From the NCBI RefSeq assembly GCF_006385175.1, contig NZ_VFIY01000005.1, positions 193,501 to 257,500 of the forward strand: a stretch of DNA of 64,000 nt, in the 5' to 3' direction. Under the pieces are notes generated by a model. It was not told the DNA's origin, did no database searches, and was given only the letters and a program-made list of their open reading frames with translations. The DNA is from Emcibacter nanhaiensis (GTDB lineage: Bacteria > Pseudomonadota > Alphaproteobacteria > Sphingomonadales > Emcibacteraceae). Position 1 is the stretch's first letter. Every line of letters starts with the position of its first letter. Below are positions 46,912 through 55,270 of the stretch, piece after piece. Position numbers and translations under genes: made by a program.

Positions 46912-48041
46912 TGTACTGGGCGATCATGGCTGTTCTGCTGTTTCTGGCCCTGGCGGTCGTGCTGGTGCCGCTGCTGCGGTCCGGCAAGCGTCAACGGGAC
47001 GAGCATCCGGATGTGGCGGTCTACAAGGCCCAGCTCGCGGAACTGGAAGAGGATATCGCCCAGGGCCGCCTGTCGGCAGAGGAAGCGGAGACCGCCCGGC
47101 TGGAGATCCAGCGTCGCCTGCTGAAAGCGGCCGACCGGCAGGAGGTCGGCACCGCGCCCGTCACGTCGCTGACCGGAAAACTGATCATGATCGCCGGCCT
47201 GGTGCTGGCCTGCTCCGCCCTGTATCTCGAGACTGGTACACCCGGCATGCCCGATTTTCCGAAGGAGCTGGAACAGGCGGCCGGCGAGGATGAAGACCGG
47301 CAGAAGCTGCTGGAATTCGTCGACAGGATCAAGGCCCGGCTCAAGGAAGATCCCGACTCCAAGGTCGGCTGGATGGCGCTTGGCCAGTTTGAAAACCGGC
47401 TTGGCCATTTTCCCCAGTCCGCGGCCGCCTTCGAGCGGGCCTGGGAGCTGGATCCGGACAATTTCGAACTGATGATCATGTATATGGAAAGCCTGATCGT
47501 CCTGTCCGACGGCAAGATGAGCCCGGCGGCGCTGTTGATGCTGGAAAAGGCGCTGGCCAAGAATCCAGACCATCCCGGGGTGCAATATTATGTGGCTTTG
47601 CTGGATTATCAGTCCGGCAAGAAGAAAGAGGCGCTTGCCCGCTGGCAGGCGATTGTCGACCAGTCGCCGCCCGATGCGCCCTGGACCCGGCAGATTAACC
47701 AGGTGATTGCCATGACCCGGCAGGAACTGGGTCTGGAAGCGAACGGGGAGCAGGCGGCGCCGGTGGCTCCGAATGTGGACCAGGAACAGATGCAGGTGGT
47801 GCAGGATATGTCGCCCGAAGAGCAGCAGCAGATGATCCGCAGCATGGTCCAGCGTCTGGCGGACCGGCTCGAGGAGAATCCCGAAAATGGCCCCGGCTGG
47901 CAGCGGTTGGCAAAGGCCTACCAGGTGCTGGGAGAGCGCGAGCAGGCTATTGACGCCTACAAAAAAGCGCTTATATATTCACCGGAAAGTGATAAACCGG
48001 CCCTTGAAAAAGAGCTGGAAAAGCTGGAAAATTCCAAATAG
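46908..48041 (+). CDS. ccmI: Cytochrome c-type biogenesis protein CcmI (TPR)
   Basis: 377 aa. The N-terminal membrane helix (WAIMAVLLFLALAVVLVPLL) and the conserved loop VYKAQLAELEEDIAQGRLS are followed by a second helix at about 88-105. A periplasmic TPR domain follows (PDSKVGWMALGQFENRLGHF; a second set near NGPGWQRLAKAYQVLGERE). TPRs hold the C-terminal tail of apocytochromes. Last gene of the ccmCDEFGHI operon. Confidence 0.93.
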   Translation: MMYWAIMAVLLFLALAVVLVPLLRSGKRQRDEHPDVAVYKAQLAELEEDIAQGRLSAEEAETARLEIQRRLLKAADRQEVGTAPVTSLTGKLIMIAGLVLACSALYLETGTPGMPDFPKELEQAAGEDEDRQKLLEFVDRIKARLKEDPDSKVGWMALGQFENRLGHFPQSAAAFERAWELDPDNFELMIMYMESLIVLSDGKMSPAALLMLEKALAKNPDHPGVQYYVALLDYQSGKKKEALARWQAIVDQSPPDAPWTRQINQVIAMTRQELGLEANGEQAAPVAPNVDQEQMQVVQDMSPEEQQQMIRSMVQRLADRLEENPENGPGWQRLAKAYQVLGEREQAIDAYKKALIYSPESDKPALEKELEKLENSK

Positions 48042-48169
48042 AATACGGATCAGTCGCAGAAGTCGACGTATTCCCTTCAGAAAGAGCGGTCTTGTAAAAT
48101 TAAGAGTCCGATAATATATCGGACTTATGATGATGAACTGTGGCCCCAACGTGGCATGACTGAAGACGA

Positions 48170-48535
48170 ATGAAGATTACCTCGAACTCACAATTGTTGG
48201 CATCCCTGGGATCCCTGGTTGATACAAACCAGCGGGAGGCCCAGCAGCAGCTTGTGGATCAGCAGCAGCTCAAGGAGCAGCAGGCCCAGGCCCGGCAACA
48301 GGTGCGCGAATCCGACCGCCAGGAACAGATTCGCCAGAACCGGGAAGCGCTGAAGAAATCCCAAGAAGAACTCAGGGCCCGCAATCTGGACAAGCTGAGG
48401 CAAAGCCTTCCCGCTGAAGGCGAGGCGCAGGGGGGCCGATCTTCGGTTAACCTGAACCTGCGCGAGAGTGTCGGCGGTAGCAGCGGCCAGCCGGCCTTTG
48501 AACGCCTCGGCCAGATTGTTGATATCAAAATCTGA
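48170..48535 (+). CDS. Glutamine-rich coiled-coil hypothetical protein
   Basis: 121 aa. Residues about 20-80 are an almost uninterrupted charged/Gln-rich helix ([20 protein letters not shown]), strongly predicted as coiled coil. It ends with a Gly/Ser-rich segment and [12 protein letters not shown]. There is no signal peptide or membrane helix. No family recognised. The preceding 130 bp contains AATATATCGGACTTATG-like DNA that may be a promoter. It is 17 bp before the NUDIX gene and probably co-transcribed. Confidence 0.65.
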   Translation: MKITSNSQLLASLGSLVDTNQREAQQQLVDQQQLKEQQAQARQQVRESDRQEQIRQNREALKKSQEELRARNLDKLRQSLPAEGEAQGGRSSVNLNLRESVGGSSGQPAFERLGQIVDIKI

Positions 48536-48552
48536 GCCTGATATCCTGTGGC

Positions 48553-49122
48553 ATGCCCTTTGAAAACCAGCCATCGCAGAATCATTCCTTCACCCTGAAG
48601 GTCCCTGACGGGGACAATCGGGAACGGCATGTCTGCGACAATTGTGAATTCGTCTATTACATCAATCCCAAAATTGTGGTTGGCTCGGTGGTAACCTGGC
48701 GGGAGACGCCGGATGCCGAAGAGCAATTTCTGCTGTGCAAGCGCGCCATTGAACCGCGCAAGGGCTACTGGACCATCCCGGCCGGCTTCATGGAACAGAA
48801 TGAAACCACCGAAGAAGGCGCTGCGCGGGAGGCCCGTGAGGAAGCCTGCGCCGAGATTGAGATTCGGGCACTGCTGGCGGTTTATAATATTCCGCGCATT
48901 TCCCAGGTGCAGATGATGCATGTGGCCCGGCTCCGGGAGAAGAAATTCGCCGCCGGTGAGGAAAGCCTGGAGGTGAAACTGTTCAAATGGGATGACATTC
49001 CCTGGGACGAGATCGCTTTTCCCAGCGTCCACTGGGCGCTCAATCAGTATCGGGAAATCCATGACAGGCAAGTGTTTGCCCCGTTCGGCAATCCGCCCGG
49101 AACCGAAAAACTAGTCCGCTGA
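48553..49122 (+). CDS. NUDIX hydrolase
   Basis: 189 aa. The Nudix box [20 protein letters not shown] continues with ACAEI. It fits GX5EX7REUXEEXGU except for Cys in place of the second Gly. An N-terminal half zinc-ribbon ([13 protein letters not shown]) is present, as in NudC-like and ADP-ribose pyrophosphatase relatives, but only one CxxC pair. It hydrolyses a nucleoside diphosphate derivative that I cannot specify. Its 3' end overlaps the convergent septation protein gene by 12 bp. Confidence 0.88.
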   Translation: MPFENQPSQNHSFTLKVPDGDNRERHVCDNCEFVYYINPKIVVGSVVTWRETPDAEEQFLLCKRAIEPRKGYWTIPAGFMEQNETTEEGAAREAREEACAEIEIRALLAVYNIPRISQVQMMHVARLREKKFAAGEESLEVKLFKWDDIPWDEIAFPSVHWALNQYREIHDRQVFAPFGNPPGTEKLVR

Positions 49123-49692
49123 ATTCTGGTCGGTTTCGGCGTCCGCTTCCGGTTCGCCCATCTGGTATTTCATGATCAGCGGCAGCTGGGCCAGGGCGAA
49201 AACGAAGCTCAGCGGCATGAACAGCCACAGCTTGGCGGCGATCCAGGTATCGGTGTCGTAATTGCGCCAGACATATTCGTTGAGCAGGGCGCAGAAGACA
49301 AAGAACAGGCCCCAGCGGAAATTCATCTTGTGCCAGGCGATATCTTCCATCGGCGGAAAGCCGGCCTCCATCACATTGCGGATGAAGGGTTTTTTGAGGG
49401 CCGTGCCAAGAAGCAGGGTCACGGCAAACATGCTGTAGAGGATGGTCGGCTTGAGCTTGATAAACGTTTCGTCTTCGAAATAAATAGTCGCGCTGCCGAA
49501 GATCACCACCAGACCGACGGAAATCCACATCATCAGGGAAATTTCCTTGAGCAGGACCTTGGCGGCGATCATGGCAATGATCATCACCACCATGAAAATA
49601 GCAGTGGCGTTGAATATGCCCACTTGGGCGTTGGCGACGAAAAAGATCACCAATGGCCCGGCTTCGATCAGCAACTTATAGAGTTGATTCAT
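49111..49692 (-). CDS. yciB: Septation protein A (YciB/IspZ)
   Basis: 193 aa with five or six membrane helices. The YciB signature [20 protein letters not shown] opens the protein, and later [20 protein letters not shown] and YVWRNY are conserved. YciB influences septation and envelope integrity and interacts with division and elongation proteins. It is the last gene in the dapF-mtaB-ftsY-yciB run. Confidence 0.93.
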   Translation of the reverse strand: MNQLYKLLIEAGPLVIFFVANAQVGIFNATAIFMVVMIIAMIAAKVLLKEISLMMWISVGLVVIFGSATIYFEDETFIKLKPTILYSMFAVTLLLGTALKKPFIRNVMEAGFPPMEDIAWHKMNFRWGLFFVFCALLNEYVWRNYDTDTWIAAKLWLFMPLSFVFALAQLPLIMKYQMGEPEADAETDQNSAD

Positions 49693-49707
49693 GCTTTTCT
49701 TCCCAGA

Positions 49708-50646
49708 CTAGCTTTCAAGCCCGACCAGCATACGGGAAAATTCATCCGCGTTGAAGGGCTGAAGGTCATCGATGCTCTCGCCGACGCCGATCGCATGAAT
49801 CGGCAGGGCGAACTTCTCGGCACAGGCGACCAGCACGCCGCCGCGGGCGGTGCCGTCCAGCTTGGTCATGACCAGGCCGGTGACGTTGGCCACTTTCTGG
49901 AACACCTCCGCCTGCATGATGGCGTTCTGGCCGGTGGTGGCGTCCAGCACCAGGATGGTGTCATGGGGCGCAGTTTCGTCATGTTTCTTGATCACCCGGA
50001 CGATCTTGGCCAGTTCCTCCATCAGGTAATCCTTGTTCTGCAACCGCCCGGCCGTGTCGATCAGCAGCACATCTATATTCTGTTCCTTGGCCTGTTTGAC
50101 GGCGTCAAAGGCAAGCCCGGCGGCATCGCCGCCCACCTTGCCGGAGATGACCGGCACATTGTTGCGCTCGCCCCAGACCTGCAGCTGCTCGATGGCGGCG
50201 GCGCGGAAAGTGTCGCCGGCGGCCAGCATCACGCTCTTGCCGTCATTCTGGAACTGCTTGGCCATTTTACCGATGGTAGTGGTCTTGCCGGAGCCGTTGA
50301 CTCCCACCATCAGGATCACATGAGGGTGATTGCCGGGATTGATTTCCAGGGGTTTGGCGACGGCTTCGAGGATGCCGGACACTTCTTCGGCCAGCGCGGC
50401 CTGCACTTCCTCGGCGCTGATTTCCTTGTCATATTTCTGGGCGCTCAGGCGGTCGCAGACCCGGCGGCTCACTTCCACGCCGAGGTCGGACATGATCAGC
50501 AGGTCTTCCAGTTCCTCGAGCGTGGTGGCGTCCAGCCGTTTTTTGTTGAAAATGCTGGAGATGCCGCCGCTGAGGGCGGAGGTGCTGCGTTTCAGGCCGT
50601 CTTTCAGGCGGCTGAACCAGCCTTTTTTCGGTTGTTCTTCGCTCAT
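49708..50646 (-). CDS. ftsY: Signal recognition particle receptor FtsY
   Basis: 312 aa. NG domain SRP GTPase: G1 GVNGSGKTTTIGKMA, G3 DTAGRLQNK, G4 TKLDGTARGG and closing GVGESIDDLQPF. The acidic N-terminal A domain is very short (about 15 residues), as in many alphaproteobacteria. It docks Ffh-ribosome complexes at the membrane, and ffh is encoded 4.6 kb away on the other strand. ATG at 50646 preferred to a GTG 9 bp upstream. Confidence 0.97.
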   Translation of the reverse strand: MSEEQPKKGWFSRLKDGLKRSTSALSGGISSIFNKKRLDATTLEELEDLLIMSDLGVEVSRRVCDRLSAQKYDKEISAEEVQAALAEEVSGILEAVAKPLEINPGNHPHVILMVGVNGSGKTTTIGKMAKQFQNDGKSVMLAAGDTFRAAAIEQLQVWGERNNVPVISGKVGGDAAGLAFDAVKQAKEQNIDVLLIDTAGRLQNKDYLMEELAKIVRVIKKHDETAPHDTILVLDATTGQNAIMQAEVFQKVANVTGLVMTKLDGTARGGVLVACAEKFALPIHAIGVGESIDDLQPFNADEFSRMLVGLES

Positions 50647-50655
50647 GGACCCCAC

Positions 50656-51948
50656 TTAAATCGGTTCGCAGATCAGGACCCCATCCTGATAGCCGGTTAC
50701 ACGCGCCTTGGCAAGGGTGCCGGACGGCAGGTCGCCCAGTAATCGGGCAGGGGCGAAATGGGCGGTATGGCCGATAACAGAGGCACCGCCGTCGAGGCTT
50801 TTTTCCACCAGGATTTCCACTTCCTGGCCGACCTGGCCGGATAGGAAGGCGTCCAATTTCTCCTGGCCCAGCGCGCGCAGCCGTTCGGCCCTCTCCTTGC
50901 GCACGGATTTGGGCAGCTGCGGCATTTTCGCTGCCGGGGTGCCTTCGCGCTCCGAATAGGGAAAGACATGCAGGAAAGTGAGGTCGCAATCATTAACCAG
51001 ACGTAATGAATTTTCGAACATTTCTTCCGTCTCCGTCGGGAAACCGGCGATAATGTCGGCGCCGAAGATGACATCAGGTCGGGCGGCGCGCACCCGCTGG
51101 CAGAATTCAATGCTGTCTTCCCGGCTGTGGCGGCGCTTCATGCGCTTCAGAATCATATTGTCGCCGGCCTGCAGGCTCAGGTGCAGGTGCGGCATCATCC
51201 GTTCTTCTTCGGTAATCACCTGGAACAGCGCTTCATCGGTCTCGATGCTGTCGATGCTGCTCAGTCTTAACCGTTTCAGATCCGGAACATGTTTCAGGAT
51301 CTGCTGGCACAGTTTGCCGAGGGTCGGTTTGCCCGGCAGGTCGGGACCATAGGAGGTGATGTCTACCCCGGTGATGATCACTTCCTGGTAGCCGTTTTCC
51401 ACCAATCGTTTCACCTGCGCAATAACCTCGCCGGCGGGCACCGAGCGGCTGTTGCCGCGGCCATAAGGGATGATGCAGAAGGTGCAGCGATGGTCGCAGC
51501 CGTTCTGGACCTGGACAAAGGCCCGGGTGCGTTCCTCGAAGCCGTCGATCAGCTGCGGCGCGGTCTCCTTGACCGCCATAATGTCGTTGACCAGCACCTT
51601 TTCGCTGTTGCCGGTGCCGAAATCCATCGCCTGCCAGCTTTTGGCCTGCAGTTTTTCCTGGTTGCCGATCACCCGGTTGACCTCGGCCATGTCGGCGAAT
51701 TCGGCCGGATTGACCTGGGCGGCGCAACCGGTAACCACGATATTGGCGTCGGGGTTTTCACGCCGGGTGCGGCGGATCGCCTGGCGCGCCTGCCGGGTTG
51801 CCTCGGCGGTGACGGCACAGGTGTTGAAGATGAAGGTATTCTCCAGCCCGGCGGATTCGGCATGGCTTTTCATCACTTCCGACTCATAGGTATTGAGCCG
51901 GCAGCCAAAGGTGACAATCTGCGGGGTGCGGGAAGAGGTGTCAGCCAT
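50656..51948 (-). CDS. mtaB: tRNA t6A37 methylthiotransferase MtaB
   Basis: 430 aa radical-SAM methylthiotransferase that converts t6A37 to ms2t6A37 in tRNAs reading ANN codons. The N-terminal UPF0004 domain has its three cysteines (FGCRLNTYES, NTCAVTAEA, VTGCAAQ). The radical SAM cluster motif is CDHRCTFC in NGCDHRCTFCIIPYGRG. A C-terminal TRAM-like domain follows. It overlaps dapF by one base and precedes ftsY by 9 bp. Confidence 0.95.
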   Translation of the reverse strand: MADTSSRTPQIVTFGCRLNTYESEVMKSHAESAGLENTFIFNTCAVTAEATRQARQAIRRTRRENPDANIVVTGCAAQVNPAEFADMAEVNRVIGNQEKLQAKSWQAMDFGTGNSEKVLVNDIMAVKETAPQLIDGFEERTRAFVQVQNGCDHRCTFCIIPYGRGNSRSVPAGEVIAQVKRLVENGYQEVIITGVDITSYGPDLPGKPTLGKLCQQILKHVPDLKRLRLSSIDSIETDEALFQVITEEERMMPHLHLSLQAGDNMILKRMKRRHSREDSIEFCQRVRAARPDVIFGADIIAGFPTETEEMFENSLRLVNDCDLTFLHVFPYSEREGTPAAKMPQLPKSVRKERAERLRALGQEKLDAFLSGQVGQEVEILVEKSLDGGASVIGHTAHFAPARLLGDLPSGTLAKARVTGYQDGVLICEPI

Positions 51949-52823
51949 CAGCGCCTCTCCCGGTCGTCATGTCCTTCAAGGTTAAAGGGGGCGAAGACAT
52001 GGCCGGCAAACACATAGGCCACGTCGCCGGTCATCATCACATGGTTGTCCTCGGCCCAGGCCATAACCAGGGTGCCGCCGTCGAGCTCAATGGCGGCAGC
52101 GCGCTCCACCAGGCCGCGCCGGCTGGCGGCAACCACGGCGGCGCAGGCGGCGGAGCCGCAGGCCTGGGTGATGCCGGCGCCGCGTTCCCACACCCGGAGG
52201 CGCAGGTCGCCGGGACCGCGTTTTTCGACAATGCTGACATTGGCCCGCTCCGGGAACAGTTCGTGAGTTTCGATCTGCGGACCCAGTTCCTCCAGGTCGA
52301 TCCCGTCGACGCTGTCGACAAAGAAAATGGCATGGGGATTGCCCATGTTGACGGCGACCGGATTGCCGAGGCCGCCAACCACCAGCTCCACAGACTCGGT
52401 GTCCATTTCCCGGGCCAGCGGAATCTGGTCCCAGTCCAGGCGCGGTTCGCCCATGTCGACCCGCACCTGCTGGCCATTGCGTTCGGCGTGCAGCAGCCCG
52501 GCCAGGGTTTCGATGGTGATCTTGTCGGCGCCGAACTCCTGCAGCATCATGTGGGCGACACAGCGGGTGGCATTGCCGCAGGCGCCGACTTCGCTGCCGT
52601 CCGCATTCTGGATGCGCATGAAGACATCGCCGACGTTTGACGGCCACAGGGTAATGACCTGGTCGCAGCCCACCCCCCGATGGCGGTCGGCGACAAAGCG
52701 CGCGCCGTCCGGGCTCAGGTCAAAACGGTCCTCGCGGCCGTCGAAGATGACAAAGTCATTGCCGAGGCCGTGCATTTTGACGAAGGGACGCGGGTCCTGT
52801 GTGATCTGATTCTGCTGGTTCAT
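51948..52823 (-). CDS. dapF: Diaminopimelate epimerase
   Basis: 291 aa. It interconverts LL- and meso-diaminopimelate for lysine and peptidoglycan synthesis, using two cysteines as acid and base. These are Cys82 in GACGNATRC and Cys221 in QACGSAAC. The opening motif KMHGLGNDFVIFDGR is standard. First gene of the dapF-mtaB-ftsY-yciB operon. The asd gene of the same pathway is in this window too. Confidence 0.97.
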   Translation of the reverse strand: MNQQNQITQDPRPFVKMHGLGNDFVIFDGREDRFDLSPDGARFVADRHRGVGCDQVITLWPSNVGDVFMRIQNADGSEVGACGNATRCVAHMMLQEFGADKITIETLAGLLHAERNGQQVRVDMGEPRLDWDQIPLAREMDTESVELVVGGLGNPVAVNMGNPHAIFFVDSVDGIDLEELGPQIETHELFPERANVSIVEKRGPGDLRLRVWERGAGITQACGSAACAAVVAASRRGLVERAAAIELDGGTLVMAWAEDNHVMMTGDVAYVFAGHVFAPFNLEGHDDRERR

Positions 52824-52875
52824 ACCGCCTTATATGGGGGGGATGGTGAAAAAGTCCACCAAAATCAGCCCCAAA

Positions 52876-54312
52876 TCAGCCAAAGATTATGGGAACCAGC
52901 AGGTAACACAGCGGGGAGAGGACCATGATGCCGACCAGGTTGAGGCGGAAGCCGGCGTTGACCATTTCCGGGATCCGCACCTTGCCGGTGGAATAGACCA
53001 CAGCATTGGGGGCGGTGGCGACCGGCAGCATGAAGGCGCAGCTGCCGGCCAGCGCCGCCGGAACAAACAGCATCATGGGATCGAAATTGCCGGCTGCAGC
53101 CAAGGCGCCGAGCACCGGCAGCAGGGTCGCGACGGTGGCGGTGTTGCTGGTCAGTTCGGTGAGGAAAATCACCATGCTGATCAGAACTGCAATCATCAGA
53201 AACAGATGCAGGGTCGTCAGGCCGGACATGCTGTTGCCGAGCCACAGGGCGAGGCCGGAGCTGCTGACGGCCGCGGCCAGGCTCAGCCCGCCGCCGAACA
53301 GCAACAGCACACCCCAGGGAATCTTGATGGCGGTGTCCCAGTCCAAGAGGGCGGTGCCCTTTTCCGTGCGGCAGCCGGACGGGATCACAAACATGAGGAC
53401 GGCGCCGATCACGGCGATCAGGCTGTCGTTGAGCCAGGGCAGGATTCCCAGCTCATCCTGCAGGAATTTGCGGCTGACCCAGAAGAATGCCACCAGGGCA
53501 AAGGTGAAGGACAGGCGTTTTTCCGGTGTGCTGAGCGGTCCCATGCTGGCCAGTTCCTGGCGGAAAATATCCTCGGCCGCCGGCAGGTCCTGCAGGTCGA
53601 AGGGATAGGCCCACTTGGTCAGCACCAGCCACACCACCGGCACCATGACAATCACAGTGGGGATGCCGAACATCATCCATTTCAGGAAACTGATTTCCAC
53701 GCCGTAATTCTGCGACATGAAGCTCACCACAAACAGGTTGGGCGGGGTGCCGATCATGGTGCCCAATCCGCCGACGCTGGCGGAATAGGCAATGCCCAGG
53801 ATCAGGCACAGGACAAAACCGCGGTGGTGCCGGGTTGTATCGTGAATCAGTTCGGAGGACAGCGACAGGGCGATCGGGATCATCATGATGGCGCTGGCGG
53901 TATTGCTGATCCACATGCTGATCAGCGCCGTGGCGGCCATGAAACCGGCAATGATGGCGCCGGGGTGGCTGCCGGCCCGGATCAGGATATGCAGTGCCAG
54001 CCGGCGATGCAGGTTCCAGCGCGCGAGCCCGGTGGCGATGATAAATCCGCCCATCAGCAGGAAAATGGTCGGTCTTGCGTAGGGCGCCGCGGCCTCGGAC
54101 ATGCCGGCCACGCCCAGTGCCGGCATCAGCACCAGCGGCATCAGCGAGGTAATGGGCACCGGCAGGGCTTCGGTCGCCCACCAGGTGGCCATCAGGGCGG
54201 CGATGCCGACCATCTTCCAGGCCAGGTCGGGCATGCTTTCGGGCGCCGGCACGATCAGCACCAGCGCCAGGAAGGCGACGCCAAGCAGCAGATTGAAAAC
54301 CCTGATGGTCAA
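52876..54312 (-). CDS. DASS/SLC13-type anion:sodium symporter
   Basis: 478 aa with about 11-12 membrane segments. Two SNT motifs, the substrate/Na+ signature of the divalent anion sodium symporters, are present as ISNTASAIMMIPIALSL and LTSNTATVATLLPVLG. Typical substrates are succinate, malate, citrate or sulphate. The late motif SCAFMLPVATAPNAVVYSTG supports a carboxylate-type member. It stands between dapF and an outer-membrane barrel gene on the same strand. Confidence 0.93.
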   Translation of the reverse strand: MTIRVFNLLLGVAFLALVLIVPAPESMPDLAWKMVGIAALMATWWATEALPVPITSLMPLVLMPALGVAGMSEAAAPYARPTIFLLMGGFIIATGLARWNLHRRLALHILIRAGSHPGAIIAGFMAATALISMWISNTASAIMMIPIALSLSSELIHDTTRHHRGFVLCLILGIAYSASVGGLGTMIGTPPNLFVVSFMSQNYGVEISFLKWMMFGIPTVIVMVPVVWLVLTKWAYPFDLQDLPAAEDIFRQELASMGPLSTPEKRLSFTFALVAFFWVSRKFLQDELGILPWLNDSLIAVIGAVLMFVIPSGCRTEKGTALLDWDTAIKIPWGVLLLFGGGLSLAAAVSSSGLALWLGNSMSGLTTLHLFLMIAVLISMVIFLTELTSNTATVATLLPVLGALAAAGNFDPMMLFVPAALAGSCAFMLPVATAPNAVVYSTGKVRIPEMVNAGFRLNLVGIMVLSPLCYLLVPIIFG

Positions 54313-54323
54313 GGATCAGTCCG

Positions 54324-54992
54324 TCAGTTCATATGCAGGACGATGCCGACGGAAATCCTCTGCTCGGACGGGTCGAAGGTGAACTGGTCGACGCCTTGGG
54401 TAATGGTCAGACTGCCATATTCCGCGCGGGTATATTCAACGCGCAGGGCGATATCCTCGATGAGGCCGATTTCCAGGCCGCCGCCGTAACGGAATCCGTT
54501 CAGGCGGTCACCTTCGGCGCTGTCAAAACCGCGGGGATTGAATTTGGTTGCCGCATAGCCGCCCAGGCCGTAAATCAGGAAGCGCTCACCAACCGGGAAG
54601 CCGACCCGGCCGTTGATATCGAAGCTGTTGGAGGCCTTGACCCCAAAGGAACTGGTGCCGTCAGTGGCGTCAGAAGCGCCGCCGGAAATACCCCAGCCGG
54701 CTTCCAGACTGGTATAGACCGGACCGAAGCTGAGGCCGTATCCGCCATAAAAGCCGCCGGCAAAGCCATTGCCGGAGTCCTCGCCGGTTACGCCGTTGAA
54801 GGTACTGTCGTCATCACCGGTGATCTGCTCATACGCCGTGTTGGCGGTTTCCTTGTAATAATCTGCCCGCAGGCCGATGAAGAAGCCGTCGAACGGCGTG
54901 CCGTCCATACCGGCCTGTGCGGGGGAGGACAGCAGCGGGGTTGTCGCGGCAATACCGGCAATGACGAGAAGCTTTTTGAAAAAGTCAGACAT
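54324..54992 (-). CDS. Outer-membrane beta-barrel protein
   Basis: 222 aa. The signal peptide (MSDFFKKLLVIAGIAATTPL) ends at AQA. The mature barrel has aromatic-bounded strands (GGFYGGYGLSFGPVYTSLEA, RFLIYGLGGYAATKF, DIALRVEYTRAEYGSLTI), as in the OmpA/opacity-like group. The C-terminus is Met-Asn rather than the usual Phe. An in-frame ATG 12 bp upstream is an alternative start. It may be co-transcribed with the DASS gene, 11 bp downstream. Confidence 0.85.
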   Translation of the reverse strand: MSDFFKKLLVIAGIAATTPLLSSPAQAGMDGTPFDGFFIGLRADYYKETANTAYEQITGDDDSTFNGVTGEDSGNGFAGGFYGGYGLSFGPVYTSLEAGWGISGGASDATDGTSSFGVKASNSFDINGRVGFPVGERFLIYGLGGYAATKFNPRGFDSAEGDRLNGFRYGGGLEIGLIEDIALRVEYTRAEYGSLTITQGVDQFTFDPSEQRISVGIVLHMN

Positions 54993-55127
54993 ACTTAATT
55001 CCATTTCCCTCTGTTTCTTTATACGTGCAGGATCACAGTCAGACAGCCCCCTGCGGCGGAATTGTGTCCATATTACATTTTTTTGCCGATCATGAAACAG
55101 GAAGTTGCGCGATCCGGCAGTTAAGAC

Positions 55128-55156
55128 TTGACTCTTGCGATCAAAGCCCATAGTTT
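55128..55156 (+). promoter_or_regulatory. Candidate sigma-70 promoter of ffh
   Basis: TTGACT (55128-55133) and TAGTTT (55151-55156) are separated by exactly 17 bp. Transcription would start near 55163, leaving an approximately 108-nt leader before the ffh ATG. Confidence 0.55.
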
Positions 55157-55162
55157 CCGCCC

Positions 55163-55270
55163 ATTCCGAAAGGATGAAAGATAAATAGTGTCCCCCCGAC
55201 GGACGTGCGGGATACCCACCAGTCAGCGAGGTTTCGCCCACTGGTGCGATTTTACTTTGTGGAAAAGGTT
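55163..55270 (+). ncRNA. Structured 5' leader of ffh
   Basis: The leader contains CACCAGT (55217-55223) pairing perfectly with ACTGGTG (55240-55246) around a 16-nt loop, plus an adjacent CCCCCCGAC/GTGCGGG segment. A conserved RNA motif in front of ffh has been described in alphaproteobacteria ('ffh' motif). I believe this may be an example but could not compare it with the model. It may regulate ffh expression. Confidence 0.4.

Noticed and set aside
52834-54489. 551-codon open frame opposite the DASS transporter gene
   Set aside because: Antisense shadow; the translation is dominated by Gln, His, Gly and Asp without a fold, while the minus-strand transporter has clear motifs.
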